The position numbers were made by a program, and so were the translations under genes. A stretch of DNA of 64,000 nt from Micropterus salmoides (taxonomy: Eukaryota; Chordata; Actinopteri; Centrarchiformes; Centrarchidae). The stretch lies in the NCBI RefSeq assembly GCF_014851395.1, contig NW_024044681.1, forward strand, positions 1,902,569-1,966,568, in the 5' to 3' direction. Shown piece by piece: positions 12,148 through 22,710 of the stretch; the stretch's first letter is position 1; each line of letters starts with the position of its first letter. The notes below the pieces were generated by a model. It was not told the origin of the DNA, did not search any database, and was given only the letters and a program-made list of their open reading frames with translations.

Positions 12148-13615
12148 AGCTCGCTGATGTTATGCAACAAAGCTACAAACAGTTGGCACAAACAAACTAG
12201 CTGTCTGTAGCTAACTGTTGTTATGCTACAAAGCAACAAAGGGCCCATGTCCACCAAAGCGTTTTTGCCTGCTGAAAACGCCAGCTACTCTTCTGCTAGC
12301 TGTTGTTATGCAACAGAGCTACAAACAGTTGGCACAAACAAACTAGCTGCGTGTAGCTACCTGTTGTTATGCAACAAAGCTACAAAAAGTTGGCACAAAC
12401 AAACTAGCTGCGTGTAGCTAGCTGTTGTTATGCAACAAAGCTACAAACAGTTGGCACAAACAAACTAGCTGCGTGTAGCTACCTGTTGTTATGCAACAAA
12501 GCTACAAACAGTTGGCACAAACAAACTAGCTGCGTGTAGCTAGCTGTTGTTATGCAACAAAGCTACAAACAGTTGGCACAAACAAACTAGCTGCGTGTAG
12601 CTACCTGTTGTTATGCAACAAAGCTACAAACAGTTGGCACAAACAAACTAGCTGCGTGTAGCTAGCTGTTGTTATGCAACAAAGCTACAAACAGTTGGCA
12701 CAAACAAACTAGCTGCGTGTAGCTAGCTGTTGTTATGCAACAAAGCTACAAACAGTTGGCACAAACAAACTAGCTGCGTGTAGCTACTGTTGTTATGCAA
12801 CAAAGCTACAAACAGTTGGCACAAACAAACTAGCTGCGTGTAGCTACCTGTTGTTATGCAACAAAGCTACAAACAGTTGGCACAAACAAACTAGCTGCGT
12901 GTAGCTAGCTGTTGTTATGCAACAAAACTACAAACAGTTGGCACAAACAAACTAGCTGCGTGTAGCTAGCTGTTGTTATGCAACAAAGCTACAAACAGTT
13001 GGCACAAACAAACTAGCTGCGTGTAGCTACCTGTTGTTATGCAACAAAGCTACAAACAGTTGGCACAAACAAACTAGCTGCGTGTAGCTACCTGTTGTTA
13101 TGCAACAAAGCTACAAACAGTTGGCACAAACAAACTAGCTGCGTGTAGCTAGCTGTTGTTATGCAACAAAGCTACAAACAGTTGGCACAAACAAACTAGC
13201 TGCGTGTAGCTAGCTGTTGTTATGCAACAAAGCTACAAACAGTTGGCACAAACAAACTAGCTGCATGTAGCTAGCTGTTGTTATGCAACAAAGCTACAAA
13301 CAGTTGGCACAAACAAACTAGCTGTCTGTAGCTAGCTGTTGTTATGCTACAAAGCAACAAAGGGCCCATGTCCACCAAAGCGTTTTTGCCCTCTGAAAAC
13401 ACCAGCTACTCTTCTGCTAGCTGTTGTTATGCAACAGAGCTACAAACAGTTGGCACAAACAAACTAGCTGCATGTAGCTAGCTGTTGTTATGCAACAAAG
13501 CTACAAACAGTTGGCACAAACAAACTAGCTGCGTGTAGCTAGCTGTTGTTATGCAACAAAGCTACAAACAGTTGGCACAAACAAACTAGCTGTCTGTAGC
13601 TAGCTGTTGTTATGG
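12148..13615 (+). repeat. 61-bp minisatellite, arm A (mansc1 intron)
   Basis: About 24 tandem copies of a 61-bp unit containing GTTATGCAACAAAGCTACAA and GTTGGCACAAACAAACTAGC. Copies are nearly identical; variants include GCATGTAGC or GTCTGTAGC for GCGTGTAGC and CTACCTG for CTAGCTG. Twice (about 12241-12300 and 13361-13420) a unit is replaced by a variant beginning GGGCCCATGTCCACCAAAGC. Short open frames across the array are products of the repeat, not genes. Confidence 0.97.
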
Positions 13616-14030
13616 TAGCTGCAAACATTAACAACCTGTTCTCTCTCCCAACTCGTCACATATGGATGATTAAAACCCGTTGGCATCACTTTGTAACACA
13701 CTGGGACATTGAATTGTCACTTTTAAATGCTAAAGGTAGGTATGGGATATTTAACAGAAATGTTTGGAGGTAGTTGGGGGTGACGGAGAGCCAGAAACCA
13801 GACTTTCAACCAGGACACTGGTGTTGCTTTCCCGTGTGAAACAAAAACTAAATTAAATGTTTTTAATTAAGCTACGAAGGTTACGTAAGTTGTGTAAGTT
13901 ATGTTACTTAACTTCCTAAGTTAACTGACGTAAATAATGTAGTTATTTTAACCCGAACCAGGATCTTTTCCTAAACCTAACCGAGCAGTTTTGGTGCCTA
14001 GACCTGACCAAACAGTCCAGTTTGTCTCAC
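13616..14030 (-). other. mansc1 intron, proximal part
   Basis: Unique intronic sequence between the minisatellite and the donor of the signal-peptide exon. Nothing else is recognised. Confidence 0.5.
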
Positions 14031-14289
14031 CTGGCTTGACTTCCTCTGAGCAGCAGGCCAGGACGCAGTCCCGCTCTGACCGGACCACCCGAGTGTCCAT
14101 GGCCGTCGCCGGCCTGTTTAAGGCCAGTCTGACGTTGACAGTAACGTCCTGGTGTTGTCTGGAGAAGCACGTCTCTGGTTCCACAGCGGACACAGGAAGT
14201 GATGTCGTTGTGATCATCAGCAGCAGCAGCACAGTGGCGACGAGACGCCTGAGCGTCCGCGAGAGTCGAGTGGACGCCGGAGGACTCAT
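14031..14289 (-). CDS. mansc1: mansc1 first coding exon: signal peptide and start of MANSC domain (copy A)
   Basis: The ATG at 14289 has a good context (GCC before, A after) and opens 86 codons plus one base, ending at a GTGAGA donor. The exon itself starts at 14367 after a CTGCAG acceptor, giving a 78-nt 5' untranslated segment. The product begins with a basic N-terminus, a hydrophobic LVATVLLLLMITTTSLPVSA core (residues about 16-35) and a likely cleavage before VEPETC. It then carries the first part of a MANSC domain with VNVRLALNRP, DTRVVRSERDC and ACC motifs. In human MANSC1 neighbours LRP6, which supports the call. It differs from copy B by Arg versus Gln at residue 11 (CGG versus CAG, a CpG transition). 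Human MANSC1 is expected to be a type I membrane protein. Confidence 0.88.
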
Positions 14290-14367
14290 GGCAGCAGCAG
14301 ATCTGCACTCTGTGATCAGAAGGGCGTCAGTGTCCACAGCAGGAGAGCAGAGATCCACACAAACGTT
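14290..14367 (-). other. mansc1 5' UTR segment of first coding exon (copy A)
   Basis: It lies between a consensus acceptor (TTCTTGTGTCCTGCAG on the minus strand) and the start codon. The presence of the acceptor predicts at least one upstream non-coding exon. Confidence 0.6.
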
Positions 14368-15046
14368 CTGCAGGACACAAGAACAAAACGCACTACGTGT
14401 TATTTACTCTTCATTTTAAACTGCAGCAGCTGACAAACGAATGTGTGATTCAGCTCTGTGACGTCAGATTACACTGCAGCACTTTAACAACCTGTAATTA
14501 TAATAATGTGAATGTTTCAGCACTGTGTGAGACTTTGGCACGAGGTCCTTGTTGTGTTTCAGCTTTGCGTACCAGGACATTTTGAAAAGCTGCCAGCAGG
14601 ACAGACGTCATACATATACGTCATATAACTGTAAAGATGTCATTATGTTAATGAGGCTTTCTGGAAGCCAACTGGAAGTTCAGGAGCTGTAATATAGCTA
14701 CAACAGCAGGACGTTAAACTCTGCAGTATTTTACTTGCGGGTGTCGTTTTGAAGCGGAAACGACAAATGAAGCGGAGCGGCGTCACAAAGCCATCTGGAG
14801 GTGTTGTCAGATGTTACGAACGTGCCCCTCCTCAGCAGGTGAGGCTCATCAGATTTACAATACGAGTCTGGTGTATCCAACATTTGCACGAATGAACTTA
14901 AGAAGTTTAGGACGGGAATCCTGGAGAAACCAGCAGGAGACAGCCACCGCTTCATGGCTCCCTCCAAAACCACTCCCCCAAAGCACATGTTCATGCACAC
15001 AAGAGTGCAGGTAGACAGGCCAGCCAATCGAGCTTTAGATGTGCAT

Positions 15047-15214
15047 TCAGACCAAACGCAAGGGGAGAGTTGGGCGCGCCAATTCCTGCTGGGCGCTGCG
15101 CAGGACACGAGGGATGCGGGACTGGTAGCCGGAGAGGTGCCAGTTCACCTGCTGGGCGCTGCTGAAGGAGGCCTTGAGCAACCCCCAAATCTGGGAGTTC
15201 AGGGGCTCTGACAT
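15047..15214 (-). other. short unrecognised 55-residue ORF kept in both arms
   Basis: It runs ATG to TGA with product start MSEPLNSQIWGLLKAS and a repeated SAQQ motif (SSAQQV and RSAQQE). The same frame and length occur in arm B at 59023-59190. It sits inside the mansc1 5' UTR intron in sense orientation. No family is recognised. Two near-identical arms cannot show selection, so coding status is open. Confidence 0.2.
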
Positions 15215-15311
15215 CTCTCTGTGTGTTGCTATGGGTCCTGTTTCTGCGTGTCCTGTGTGGAAATACTAACATAATAATAACAGAGTGAAAACATTGAGTA
15301 TATGTAAACTT

Positions 15312-15589
15312 GTGACACATCTGTGGCATTGTGCTGTGTGATGGAACTGCACATTTTGGAGTGCAATACTGCTGTCTGATCAGCGTCTTGATATGCCACA
15401 CCTGTGAGGTGGATGGATTATCTCTGCAAATGAGAAGTGCTCACTAACACAGATTTTGACAGATTTGTGAACAATATTTGAGAGAAACAGGCCTTTTGTG
15501 TACGTAGAGAAAATCTTAGATCTGTGAGTTCAGCTCATGATGAATTGGGGGCAAAAACAAAAGTGTCGCGTTTCTAATTTTGTTCAGTG
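15312..15589 (-). mobile_element. Tc1/mariner-like 5' end fragment (copy A)
   Basis: Read on the minus strand it starts at a TA with CACTGAACAAAATTAGAAAC, continues with ACACTTTTGTTTTTGCCCCC and later GATAATCCATCCACCTCAC. These match the remembered 5' region of an abundant fish Tc1-like element. It stops before the transposase region, so it is a truncated copy. Confidence 0.6.
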
Positions 15590-15936
15590 TACCTCTTTGA
15601 TGTACATTTGTTGGGATGGGAAACGTCACAGGACACTGCAGTCTAATTATGAGTCTGATTAAATACTGATATAATGAGAAAGACTCTGGCGTTAATGAAA
15701 CAACACATTGTGTCGCTCTCAGGGAAAGTTCACAAACTCCTGATCAGTTAATCTTTAAATGAGTTTCTACAAGTTTCCAAACTACGTTAAGACCGATTGC
15801 TTTGTTGGATGTTATCAGCTTCGTCTCAGTGACAGATTCTACTGTATGAGACACTACAACGTCCCCGAGTCCCAGATCTGTCTCCGCTGACAACACAAAG
15901 AGAACGAAATTAGAAATCAATCTGTGGAGGAAAAAA

Positions 15937-16006
15937 TAGAAATCTAAAAATGGAAGCTTCTCCTTCAGGAGCCGAAAGCAAAGCGGCTTCCATTTTTAGA
16001 TTTCTA
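15937..16006. repeat. perfect 21-bp stem inverted repeat with 28-nt loop (arm A)
   Basis: 15937-15957 (starting TAGAAATCTAAAAATGG) is perfectly complementary to 15986-16006, with a 28-nt spacer. It lies in the mansc1 5' UTR intron, between the Tc1-like fragment and the upstream UTR exon. Arm B keeps the same structure at 58237-58306. It could be a foldback micro-element or a transcribed hairpin. Confidence 0.85.
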
Positions 16007-16102
16007 CTGGAAGTGAATGAGGTCAGTCAAGGTTTTATTAAGGGACATTTGTCTTTCAGGTAAAAAACAAACAAATATGTTGTATTTCGAGCAGAAACTC
16101 AC

Positions 16103-16182
16103 CAGGCCGACGGTGTGAACAGTCCTCCATCAGATGCTCAGTGGATCTTTGGGTCCACAGTCCACAGACTTCACCCCGTCTC
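16103..16182 (-). other. probable mansc1 5' UTR exon (copy A)
   Basis: On the minus strand an acceptor TTCCTCACAG and a strong GTGAGT donor bound 80 nt. It lies 1.7 kb upstream of the coding exon and is kept in arm B (58058-58137). If spliced to 14367 it adds an upstream ATG that opens a roughly 20-codon ORF (MEDCSHRRPE start) ending before the main start codon. The exon is inferred only from splice signals. Confidence 0.4.
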
Positions 16183-17873
16183 CTGTGAGGAACAGGGAGA
16201 CTTTATTTCACCTTATCTCCTTTACAGCTGATGCTATCTGACCCACTATCAGCAGGTCTGCACCTTGATCACCCTGGGGCTTCACACTGACACAACATGT
16301 TGATGTCTTTTTAATGCTTATAATAATTATTAACTTTGCATGAGAGCTTTGCCTGCGAAAATCAAAAATTTAATGACAGAATATCATTAACCAAATAAAA
16401 ATAAAAGTGGAGAGAAACAGAAACGTCTTCATGCCGGACACACACTAGAGGACAACTGGGATGATTTTGGGTCTGAGGATCGTCTGGGGTGTGCGTTCTT
16501 AAGATAGCAATATTAATTCTGCCTTTATGTCTGAGGTACCCCACGTTTTTTAAATCACCACAATGTAGTTCAAGCTCAGAAATAAAGCTGGTAAGTGGGC
16601 CTTGAGTTAATGTTTTCAAATTAAAATTAAGATTTTTGTACTTGTATCAGAGCAGGAACCGAGTCTGACTGAATATATGTTGAAATAAATGTTGGATATA
16701 AAAAAACCTCACAAAATAATATAACATGTTTCATTTTGTAGTGTTTTGAGTTCATCTTGTGATGATAATGACGTTAAAGTGAAATCTAATTCTATGAATA
16801 TTAAGGTCGGAGTGCTCTTTAGGAAAGTTATGACTAACCACCAAAACATTTTATTTTTCTTGCCTCCTCCACAAACCGAGAAGAATAATTCTCAGGGAGA
16901 TTTTGGTGTCAGAGAAATACAACAGTATAGAGTAATCTATGTGTGAATGAAGTATTAGTTAAGAGCATATTATACAGAAGTATAATAGAGAGGAAATCTC
17001 CTGTGTCCTCAGTTGCAGTTGTTATTTTCTGAAATAAGACTTTTTCTGTTTTTATTAAAATAAATTAAAAAAAAGTACTTGCGTATTTCCAATACTATCT
17101 TTACGCCTCTCCTCCACCGCACTCAGAGGGACAACATTTTACTTTAAATATTAAGAATTTAATTACAAAACAAATAATCACTTTATAAAATATGGTGCAT
17201 TATAAAAAAGTGTTTAATCTGCATAATAACTGACTTTACTTTGATTCTTTTGTACATTTTACGGATAATGCTCACATACTTTTACTTACGATGAACACTT
17301 CTGCCTCAGGTTATTTTAAATCACTGGAGTTCAAAACATCGATTAATTAACAACAATTAATAACAGGCGAACTGTAGCCATAGTTCGCCCCAAACCCGGA
17401 AAGATTCGACCTCTGCGGGCGAAAGAGTCGAGCGAAGAACACAAGGGACATGTCAGAGAAGACGTGGATTAAAATAGGTTTTTAAAACAGGTCTGAGTGA
17501 TTAATGTAACAAGCAAGCACCAGCACTTTCACACAAATACACCTTTAGCTAACTAGCTGTTTGCAGCTAACAAGAACTTGGAGACACATACTTGAGCGAA
17601 AGCGAAGCTTCGCGTATCGTCAGAGCGAACAGGTCTGAAGATGCTAGCTTAAAGGCCATATAGCAAAGTAAATAAAGTGTTACACCTGTACGACATTAAA
17701 CAGGTAAGAGCCTCCTCAGCAGCTCGTGTCTGGCTTTGTGTAGCTGCTAGCTTGTGGGATATTCCGTGTCCCACCTGCCTCCAACACGTCGCTGTGCTGG
17801 TTTTAATTAGAGAAAACGCAGCTCAAACTGGGACACAAAGCGACGTAGTTCGCTGAGATTTGTTTTTTTTTGT
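16183..17873 (-). other. mansc1 upstream intron or intergenic, nothing recognised
   Basis: AT-rich sequence with no supported coding exon. Confidence 0.3.
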
Positions 17874-18240
17874 ACCTTTGTCTCCACCGACGACGCAGAT
17901 TAACTCGGCGCCGCGTCCATCATCCGTCCGTGGGTCGGTCTACAGTCTGAGGAGTCGGTGTTGGACCGGGAGGGGAGGGGGGAGAACCAGCAGTCCCAAT
18001 CAAACCAGTTCAGTCCCAGCAAGCGAACAAGATGCTTCTCTCATCCATCCCGAGAGGACGCTGATGGATAAAAAAAAAATATCCCGAATGAAATCGTGTT
18101 TTTCTGCGTTAAATGTTCGGTAATAACCGTGTGTCCTTCCGCAGAGCGTTAAATGCAGGGAATCAAACCGGCGACATGTTGACGTGACGGTAAAAGCAGC
18201 ATGTTGGTGATGAAGACCTGCTTCTTCTTCATCGCTCCGG
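17874..18240 (-). promoter_or_regulatory. GC-rich candidate promoter/first exon of mansc1 (copy A)
   Basis: On the minus strand a CpG-rich block containing GGACGCGGCGCCGAG ends in AGACAAAG followed by GTACAA, a plausible but weak donor. It lies upstream of the candidate UTR exon in the right orientation and is kept in arm B (about 56000-56369). No TATA-like element was assigned. Confidence 0.3.
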
Positions 18241-18409
18241 AGTCTGACCCAGTTCAGTCTTTGTCCTCTGGAAGGGGGAGGGATGGAGTCTGCATCCTGC
18301 CGACAACACCGCTACATTATTATTACAAGGTTATTAACTAAAATCATTACATTACATTAAATTACATTTACATGCATATAAAAAGCTTCTGTTTAAAAAA
18401 AAACAACTT

Positions 18410-18900
18410 TAAAAATAAAGAAAATCTCTGTTTATATAATCAATTTACATCAATAATTGAAGAGGCTCAACATGAACAATACATCAGCTCACAGAGATAA
18501 ATAGTTTACTTTATTAATATCCCATCAATATCCATTATGGAAGCTCAGTAACACCAAAAAAACCCAAAACATTTGTTCATGTTTAAATTGTATGGAAGCC
18601 CTTTTCTGACAGGAGCCACACACACAGTAAAAATTATGAGACACTAAGTGATGATGAGATTTACTAAACGATAATATTCTTTATTGTTATTATTTCGACT
18701 TATTGGATTAAAAAATCCTTGTTTATATAAGAAATTACCAGTCAGGCAGAATAGTTAAAAATAGTATCCTTTATAAAAGCCACAATTATCATTAATGAAT
18801 TTTTTTTTAATATATTATAACACATATTTTTCACACACTGAGCCAAAATTATGCATTTTTACTTGTTTGAATTGTACGGAAGACCTTTTAGGACAGTTAG
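18410..18900. repeat. diverged internal duplication of about 300 bp
   Basis: Similar blocks recur about 300 bp apart: GTATGGAAGCCCTTTTCTGACAG near 18590 against GTACGGAAGACCTTTTAGGACAG near 18876, and TTGTTTATATAAG-like segments near 18430 and 18719. The order is conserved but divergence is high. Confidence 0.35.
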
Positions 18901-19132
18901 GAATGAACCCAAATAGTTGAAGATTTGATGCTTCGATGGGCGGAGACTGATTTAATCTCACCATTGAATCTTTGCAGCCTTATGAAACGAGGATCATACC
19001 ATTTTGGCTAAATGGGGGAGCTCAATGTCTCATTTTATATAGAACTACCGGTCGGTTTTCTCCCAATAAGTTAATATACAACCTATTATGATATAAATTT
19101 GAACATATAATGCTGTAAATAAAAGGTCAAAA

Positions 19133-19480
19133 GCAGGGGCGATTCTAGGATCAGACCTACAGGGGTGCTCAGCCCCTAAGAGAGTGTAGCATCAATACAA
19201 TGCATGCTCTGGGGGTCCTCCCCCAGAAGATTTTCAGCATTAAACTAGTAATTTCCTGCAATCTGGAGACATTTTCTGCTCCAATTTACGGTGGAAATGT
19301 ATTTTTTTTATATGAGGGAAACCGTATTGTGTTGCATGTTTTCTTATCGTGCAAATAAACCTTTTCTCAAAGCATTTTCATTTTTTTTAGTTAGCATTTC
19401 TCGCAGAGAGAAAAGGGTCAAATGTGAGAGTCAGTTCAGCTGGAAAATCTACAGTGTAACACTGAGCAACGAACCGAGAC
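19133..19480. repeat. dispersed repeat with CAGGGGCGATTCTAGGATC end (arm A)
   Basis: It starts CAGGGGCGATTCTAGGATCA, contains GGGGTCCTCCCCCAGAAG and later AAACCTTTTCTCAAAGCATT. A diverged copy in inverse orientation lies in lrp6 intron 7 (45236-45680), and the mirror copy of this one is near 54800-55124. I think it is a teleost DNA-transposon family but cannot name it. Confidence 0.5.
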
Positions 19481-19604
19481 TCTAGCTCTGCAACTTCTCA
19501 AGATTACAGCAGAGCTACTGTGTACACATACATTAGTACAGTAGTTTTACATAATGATATAAATAACACTGTACATTATGATCTAATGTGTATCATTTGT
19601 GTGT

Positions 19605-19655
19605 ATATACACACACACACACACACACTGTATATATATATATTTTTTTTGTACG
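19605..19655. repeat. compound (AC)n(TA)n microsatellite (arm A)
   Basis: An AC tract is followed by TATATATATATA and a T run. The mirror tract near 54609-54655 differs in length and has a GTGGTG interruption. Confidence 0.9.
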
Positions 19656-20107
19656 TTATGAATTTTTGACTAAGTCTGAATTGTAACACACTGATAATTA
19701 TTAATTAATTAAAATAAAAATTGACTTAATGCATTTCAAATAAGACCAAATATCCATGTTTATATATTTGTAAGCCAACAATAAGATACGATTACAATAA
19801 TACCAGACTACAGTAAAATTATGGATTCTTTAAGATGCTGTTGATGAATTTAAATAACTATACGTGTGCAAAGGTATATACGGTGAGAATGAACGAAAAA
19901 ACAGCAGAAGTTAAATGTTACCAGCAATAAACTGTTTAATATTTTGATTAATGTGGTTCAAGAAACAAAGCCTCCGTAATCACAGCAGAGTGACGACGTG
20001 ATGCTACGGAAGCACAATGACAACACTAAACCTTTGGTTAGTCCACATTAACAGATAAAAGGAAAACTAATCCAAATTATGAGATGGTTACAGAGCCAGC
20101 ACTTTGA

Positions 20108-20128
20108 TTTAATATGAGTATCTTTAAT
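20108..20128 (-). terminator. candidate C11orf98-homologue polyadenylation signals (copy A)
   Basis: On the minus strand two ATTAAA hexamers lie about 250-270 nt after the stop codon (20123-20128 and 20108-20113), followed by less conserved AT-rich sequence. No 3' end data exist, so this is only a motif call. Confidence 0.35.
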
Positions 20129-20379
20129 TTTCCTGGCGTTCGCGGCCTTCCATAGGTTCCTGTCACTCACAATCTTTGCATCCTTCCAGCATCTTTTCAT
20201 AAAAACACACCTTGTCTGACTCGAACAGGTGCAGACGAATTAACGTCCGTCTGGGTACGAACTCAGATTAAACACTCGGTCGTACTTCAGAGTTCAGTTC
20301 AAACACAAACTCGTCCGTTCAGCTGAAACGTGCGGCGCTGCACGACTCCTCTGAGAGACGGCGTCATCCCGTCGTCCCT

Positions 20380-20504
20380 TCATTCAATGTCCGCCATCTC
20401 GACGTCCCCCTGGGATCCGGCAGGAGTCTTTTTCTTCTTCTTGGTTGGAGCAGGTGTCGAGTCCTGTTTCTTCTTCGGTGGTGCTGCCGCCGCCGCCGCT
20501 TCGA
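20380..20504 (-). CDS. c11orf98: C11orf98 homologue, exon 4 with stop (copy A)
   Basis: An acceptor TTCCTCAG starts the exon at 20504; phase 1 completes a Val codon. The exon encodes VEAAAAAAPPKKK, a Thr/Pro/Ala/Lys-rich stretch with TKKKKKTP, and ends GDVEMADIE then TGA. The acidic VEM-x-D-x-E tail closely resembles the end of human C11orf98 (DVEMKDLE). The six alanines come from a run of GCN codons (GCGGCGGCGGCGGCGGCA). Confidence 0.88.
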
Positions 20505-21706
20505 CTGAGGAACAAACAACAGAATTAATCACCACAAAAAGTGAAACGTCATCATGAAGCATCAAAGTGAATAACAAGGAACACAAATGTTTTTCCTCTG
20601 AGCTTTTTAAGCATCACTACAGTGTCTTTAAAGTCCCTTTTCCTCGTGGTACCGGCTCAAGTCGCCGCCACCGAGGTTCCAAGCGAGCTGAGGCGATCCC
20701 AAAGTACCGATAACTTCGCTGTTGACCGTTCAGAAGGTTTCTACCAAAGCCGATTTACCACTGAGGTCTTCTCTCCAAAAATAACAGACTCGGTCAAATA
20801 AACAGTGAATAAATCAGTTTCATCCCCAAAAAAATAAAAAAATAAATAAAAATAAAATCAGCGATCCGTCCTCGACAGGGTAAAGTTGTGTTCACACTGA
20901 AAGCAGATCCAGCGTTTCGGGTGGCTTGATTACACAAAAAGTCAATGCAAAGATGCTAATTCCTGTGAATTCGCTCTGGGCGGTGCGGAAGATTTTGTCT
21001 GTTGCGACATTCGCTGGTTCGCTCGAGTTCAGATTTTTCAACTTGAGCGAGAAATTCGCTTGACGTCCAAACGTCAGCGAGGGCTTCAGAGCGTTGTTTG
21101 GAGAGGACCGGGCAGAGCGGGGGAGTGACGCCGCTCTGACAACAATTACCCTCAGCTCAGAGTCAACTGCTTTGGTTTTCACTTTAGTTTTTGGGATTAT
21201 AACTAGATTTATCTTCACCGAGAGCTTCTCGAAACCTTCCGTGCACATCCGGTTCCACTGTTGTTGTTAGCGGCGGTTGGCACCCAGAGCTCTGCTGGAC
21301 TACTACTTCATATTTTTATAAAAACTGGACAAACCTGGACGTTACTTGGAGAAAAGAAAGCGAGGAGGTTGAACTACCTGATGAGTTAAGAAAATGTGTG
21401 TCTAACTTTATTCCAGCTGTTTCCCTGAGCGAGGAAAGCGATTAAATCTGCATTGTATGTGAACACATAAGAGCTATCGGCTGGAAATGTTTCACTGTCA
21501 GTCAGAGCTTATGTAAAACTGGTAGATCGCAACAGAACTTTTAATTTGTATTCATCAACAGGGCGTTGCTGTTGGACCAACAAAGACCTGCCAAACTGCT
21601 GCGTTTTTATGTTCGAGTTCCTTCTTTTTTCCTTTCTCTGTGCTGGAGTTCTCTTATTAAGAACTTGACGGCGTTATCCTTTAAACAGTTTAGTGTCATC
21701 CTTTAC
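20505..21706 (-). other. C11orf98-homologue intron 3 (copy A)
   Basis: No gene inside. Open frames such as 20892-21248 are maintained equally in arm B but have no recognisable content or splice context. Confidence 0.6.
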
Positions 21707-21804
21707 CTTCCATACCGGCCTTCTCCTGCTGCATGTGCTGCAGCTGCTTGAGCAGCTTTCGTTTCTTCTTCCCAGACAGAGTGATGTTCGCTCTCGCGCT
21801 CGAC
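21707..21804 (-). CDS. c11orf98: C11orf98 homologue, exon 3 (copy A)
   Basis: The exon is 98 nt between CTGTCCGTATTTCAG and a GTAAAG donor. It encodes SSARANITLSGKKKRKLLK followed by QLQHMQQEKAGME. SSARANITLSGKK matches human C11orf98 closely. Copy B is 3 nt shorter in the basic run (GRRRK instead of GKKKRK). Confidence 0.9.
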
Positions 21805-21922
21805 CTGAAATACGGACAGAAACACGACATGGCTGACTTTACTTCGTGCGCTAAAACGCCAACACACGAGCATCAGGTCTAACATCTGTAAAGAGCTGAC
21901 AGAATATTCTTTGACGACTGAC

Positions 21923-22047
21923 TTTCTCTTCTTCAGGTGATGGATGGTGATGAGTCCCTGATCGACGACCGCTCCAACTATCCGATGTCTCTTCCTCTTC
22001 TCTTTGCTCAGAACCCGCCGCCGCTTGAAAAGTTTCTTTCCCAGCTC
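21923..22047 (-). CDS. c11orf98: C11orf98 homologue, exon 2 (copy A)
   Basis: The exon is 125 nt, bounded by GTCTTGCAG and a GTCAGT donor. It encodes ELGKKLFKRRRVLSK, then EKRKRHRIVGAVVDQG, then LITIHHLKKRK. This is the family's most conserved block: human C11orf98 has KKLFKRRRVL, RHRVVGAVIDQGLIT and HHLKKR. Splicing is in frame with exon 1 (phase 0 in) and exon 3 (phase 2 out). The protein is strongly basic and likely nuclear or nucleolar; its biochemical role is not established to my knowledge. Confidence 0.92.
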
Positions 22048-22129
22048 CTGCAAGACGACAATGAAATGAGTTTTAAACAAAAAGACTTCCGTCCCTCATG
22101 ATGTCACGGGGGGGAATTTTTTTTATTCT

Positions 22130-22480
22130 TAAATTCATGTCGTGGTCACATTAACAACTTCATCTAACAACATTTCATATCACGATTATAGTGACCAAAA
22201 TTATCAGTTATAAATCATCACGGTGTTGTAAATATGTGGCAAAAAAAGATTGAAATGTACTGAAACGCACACTGAAACCATTTCAAGTTTTATATTGAAA
22301 ACCACAAATACAATTACCATTTTGTTTGCATAAACATTATAACAACAGCCAATACCTTTTGTGAACATATGAAAACCATCCAAGTGTGCATTACCAAGAT
22401 TTTATATTATTTAGGTAATCTCCATTGACCCCATGCAGGAATACATGAAAACCAAGAAGTCTCTAGAAGACAGTGATTGT
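22130..22480. mobile_element. MITE-like AT-rich repeat in C11orf98-homologue intron 1
   Basis: It contains TATCACGATTATAGTGACC and AAATCATCACGGTGTTGTAA, similar to a fish dispersed repeat whose copies read TATCACGATTATCGTGACC. Termini are not defined. Confidence 0.35.
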
Positions 22481-22710
22481 AACTGCAATGAGCCCAACAA
22501 CTGATGTAAATACAGAGCAGTCTGCAGCGACTCTCCTGTTCTGACACTTTTACAACCGCTGCTGGATTTAAAATGAACAAGATTTGCTGGTTTGTTGACT
22601 AAACTGCGTAACGTGTTCTCATGTGCAGCGGACGAATAGAGTCTGTAGACACACAGCGCACACATTAGCGTTTTTACAAGCGCAGCAAACACCGAGAGCT
22701 TCGGCTTAAG

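Larger units (their letters stand above)
10709..22051 (+). repeat. large inverted repeat, arm A
   Basis: Position 22051 pairs with 52221 and position 10709 pairs with 64000 in reverse complement. All exons, introns, repeats and intergenic sequence between are shared with arm B. Differences seen by eye are scattered substitutions and short indels plus one large difference in the 61-bp minisatellite. The arm limits are imposed by a gap on one side and by the window end on the other, so the true extent is unknown. Confidence 0.95.

Noticed and set aside
12148..13615. CRISPR-like regular repeat
   Set aside because: Units are contiguous 61-bp tandem copies without unique spacers, in a vertebrate intron: a minisatellite.
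13991..14419. 142-codon plus-strand frame opposite the mansc1 exon
   Set aside because: It is the antisense of a well-supported signal-peptide and MANSC exon.
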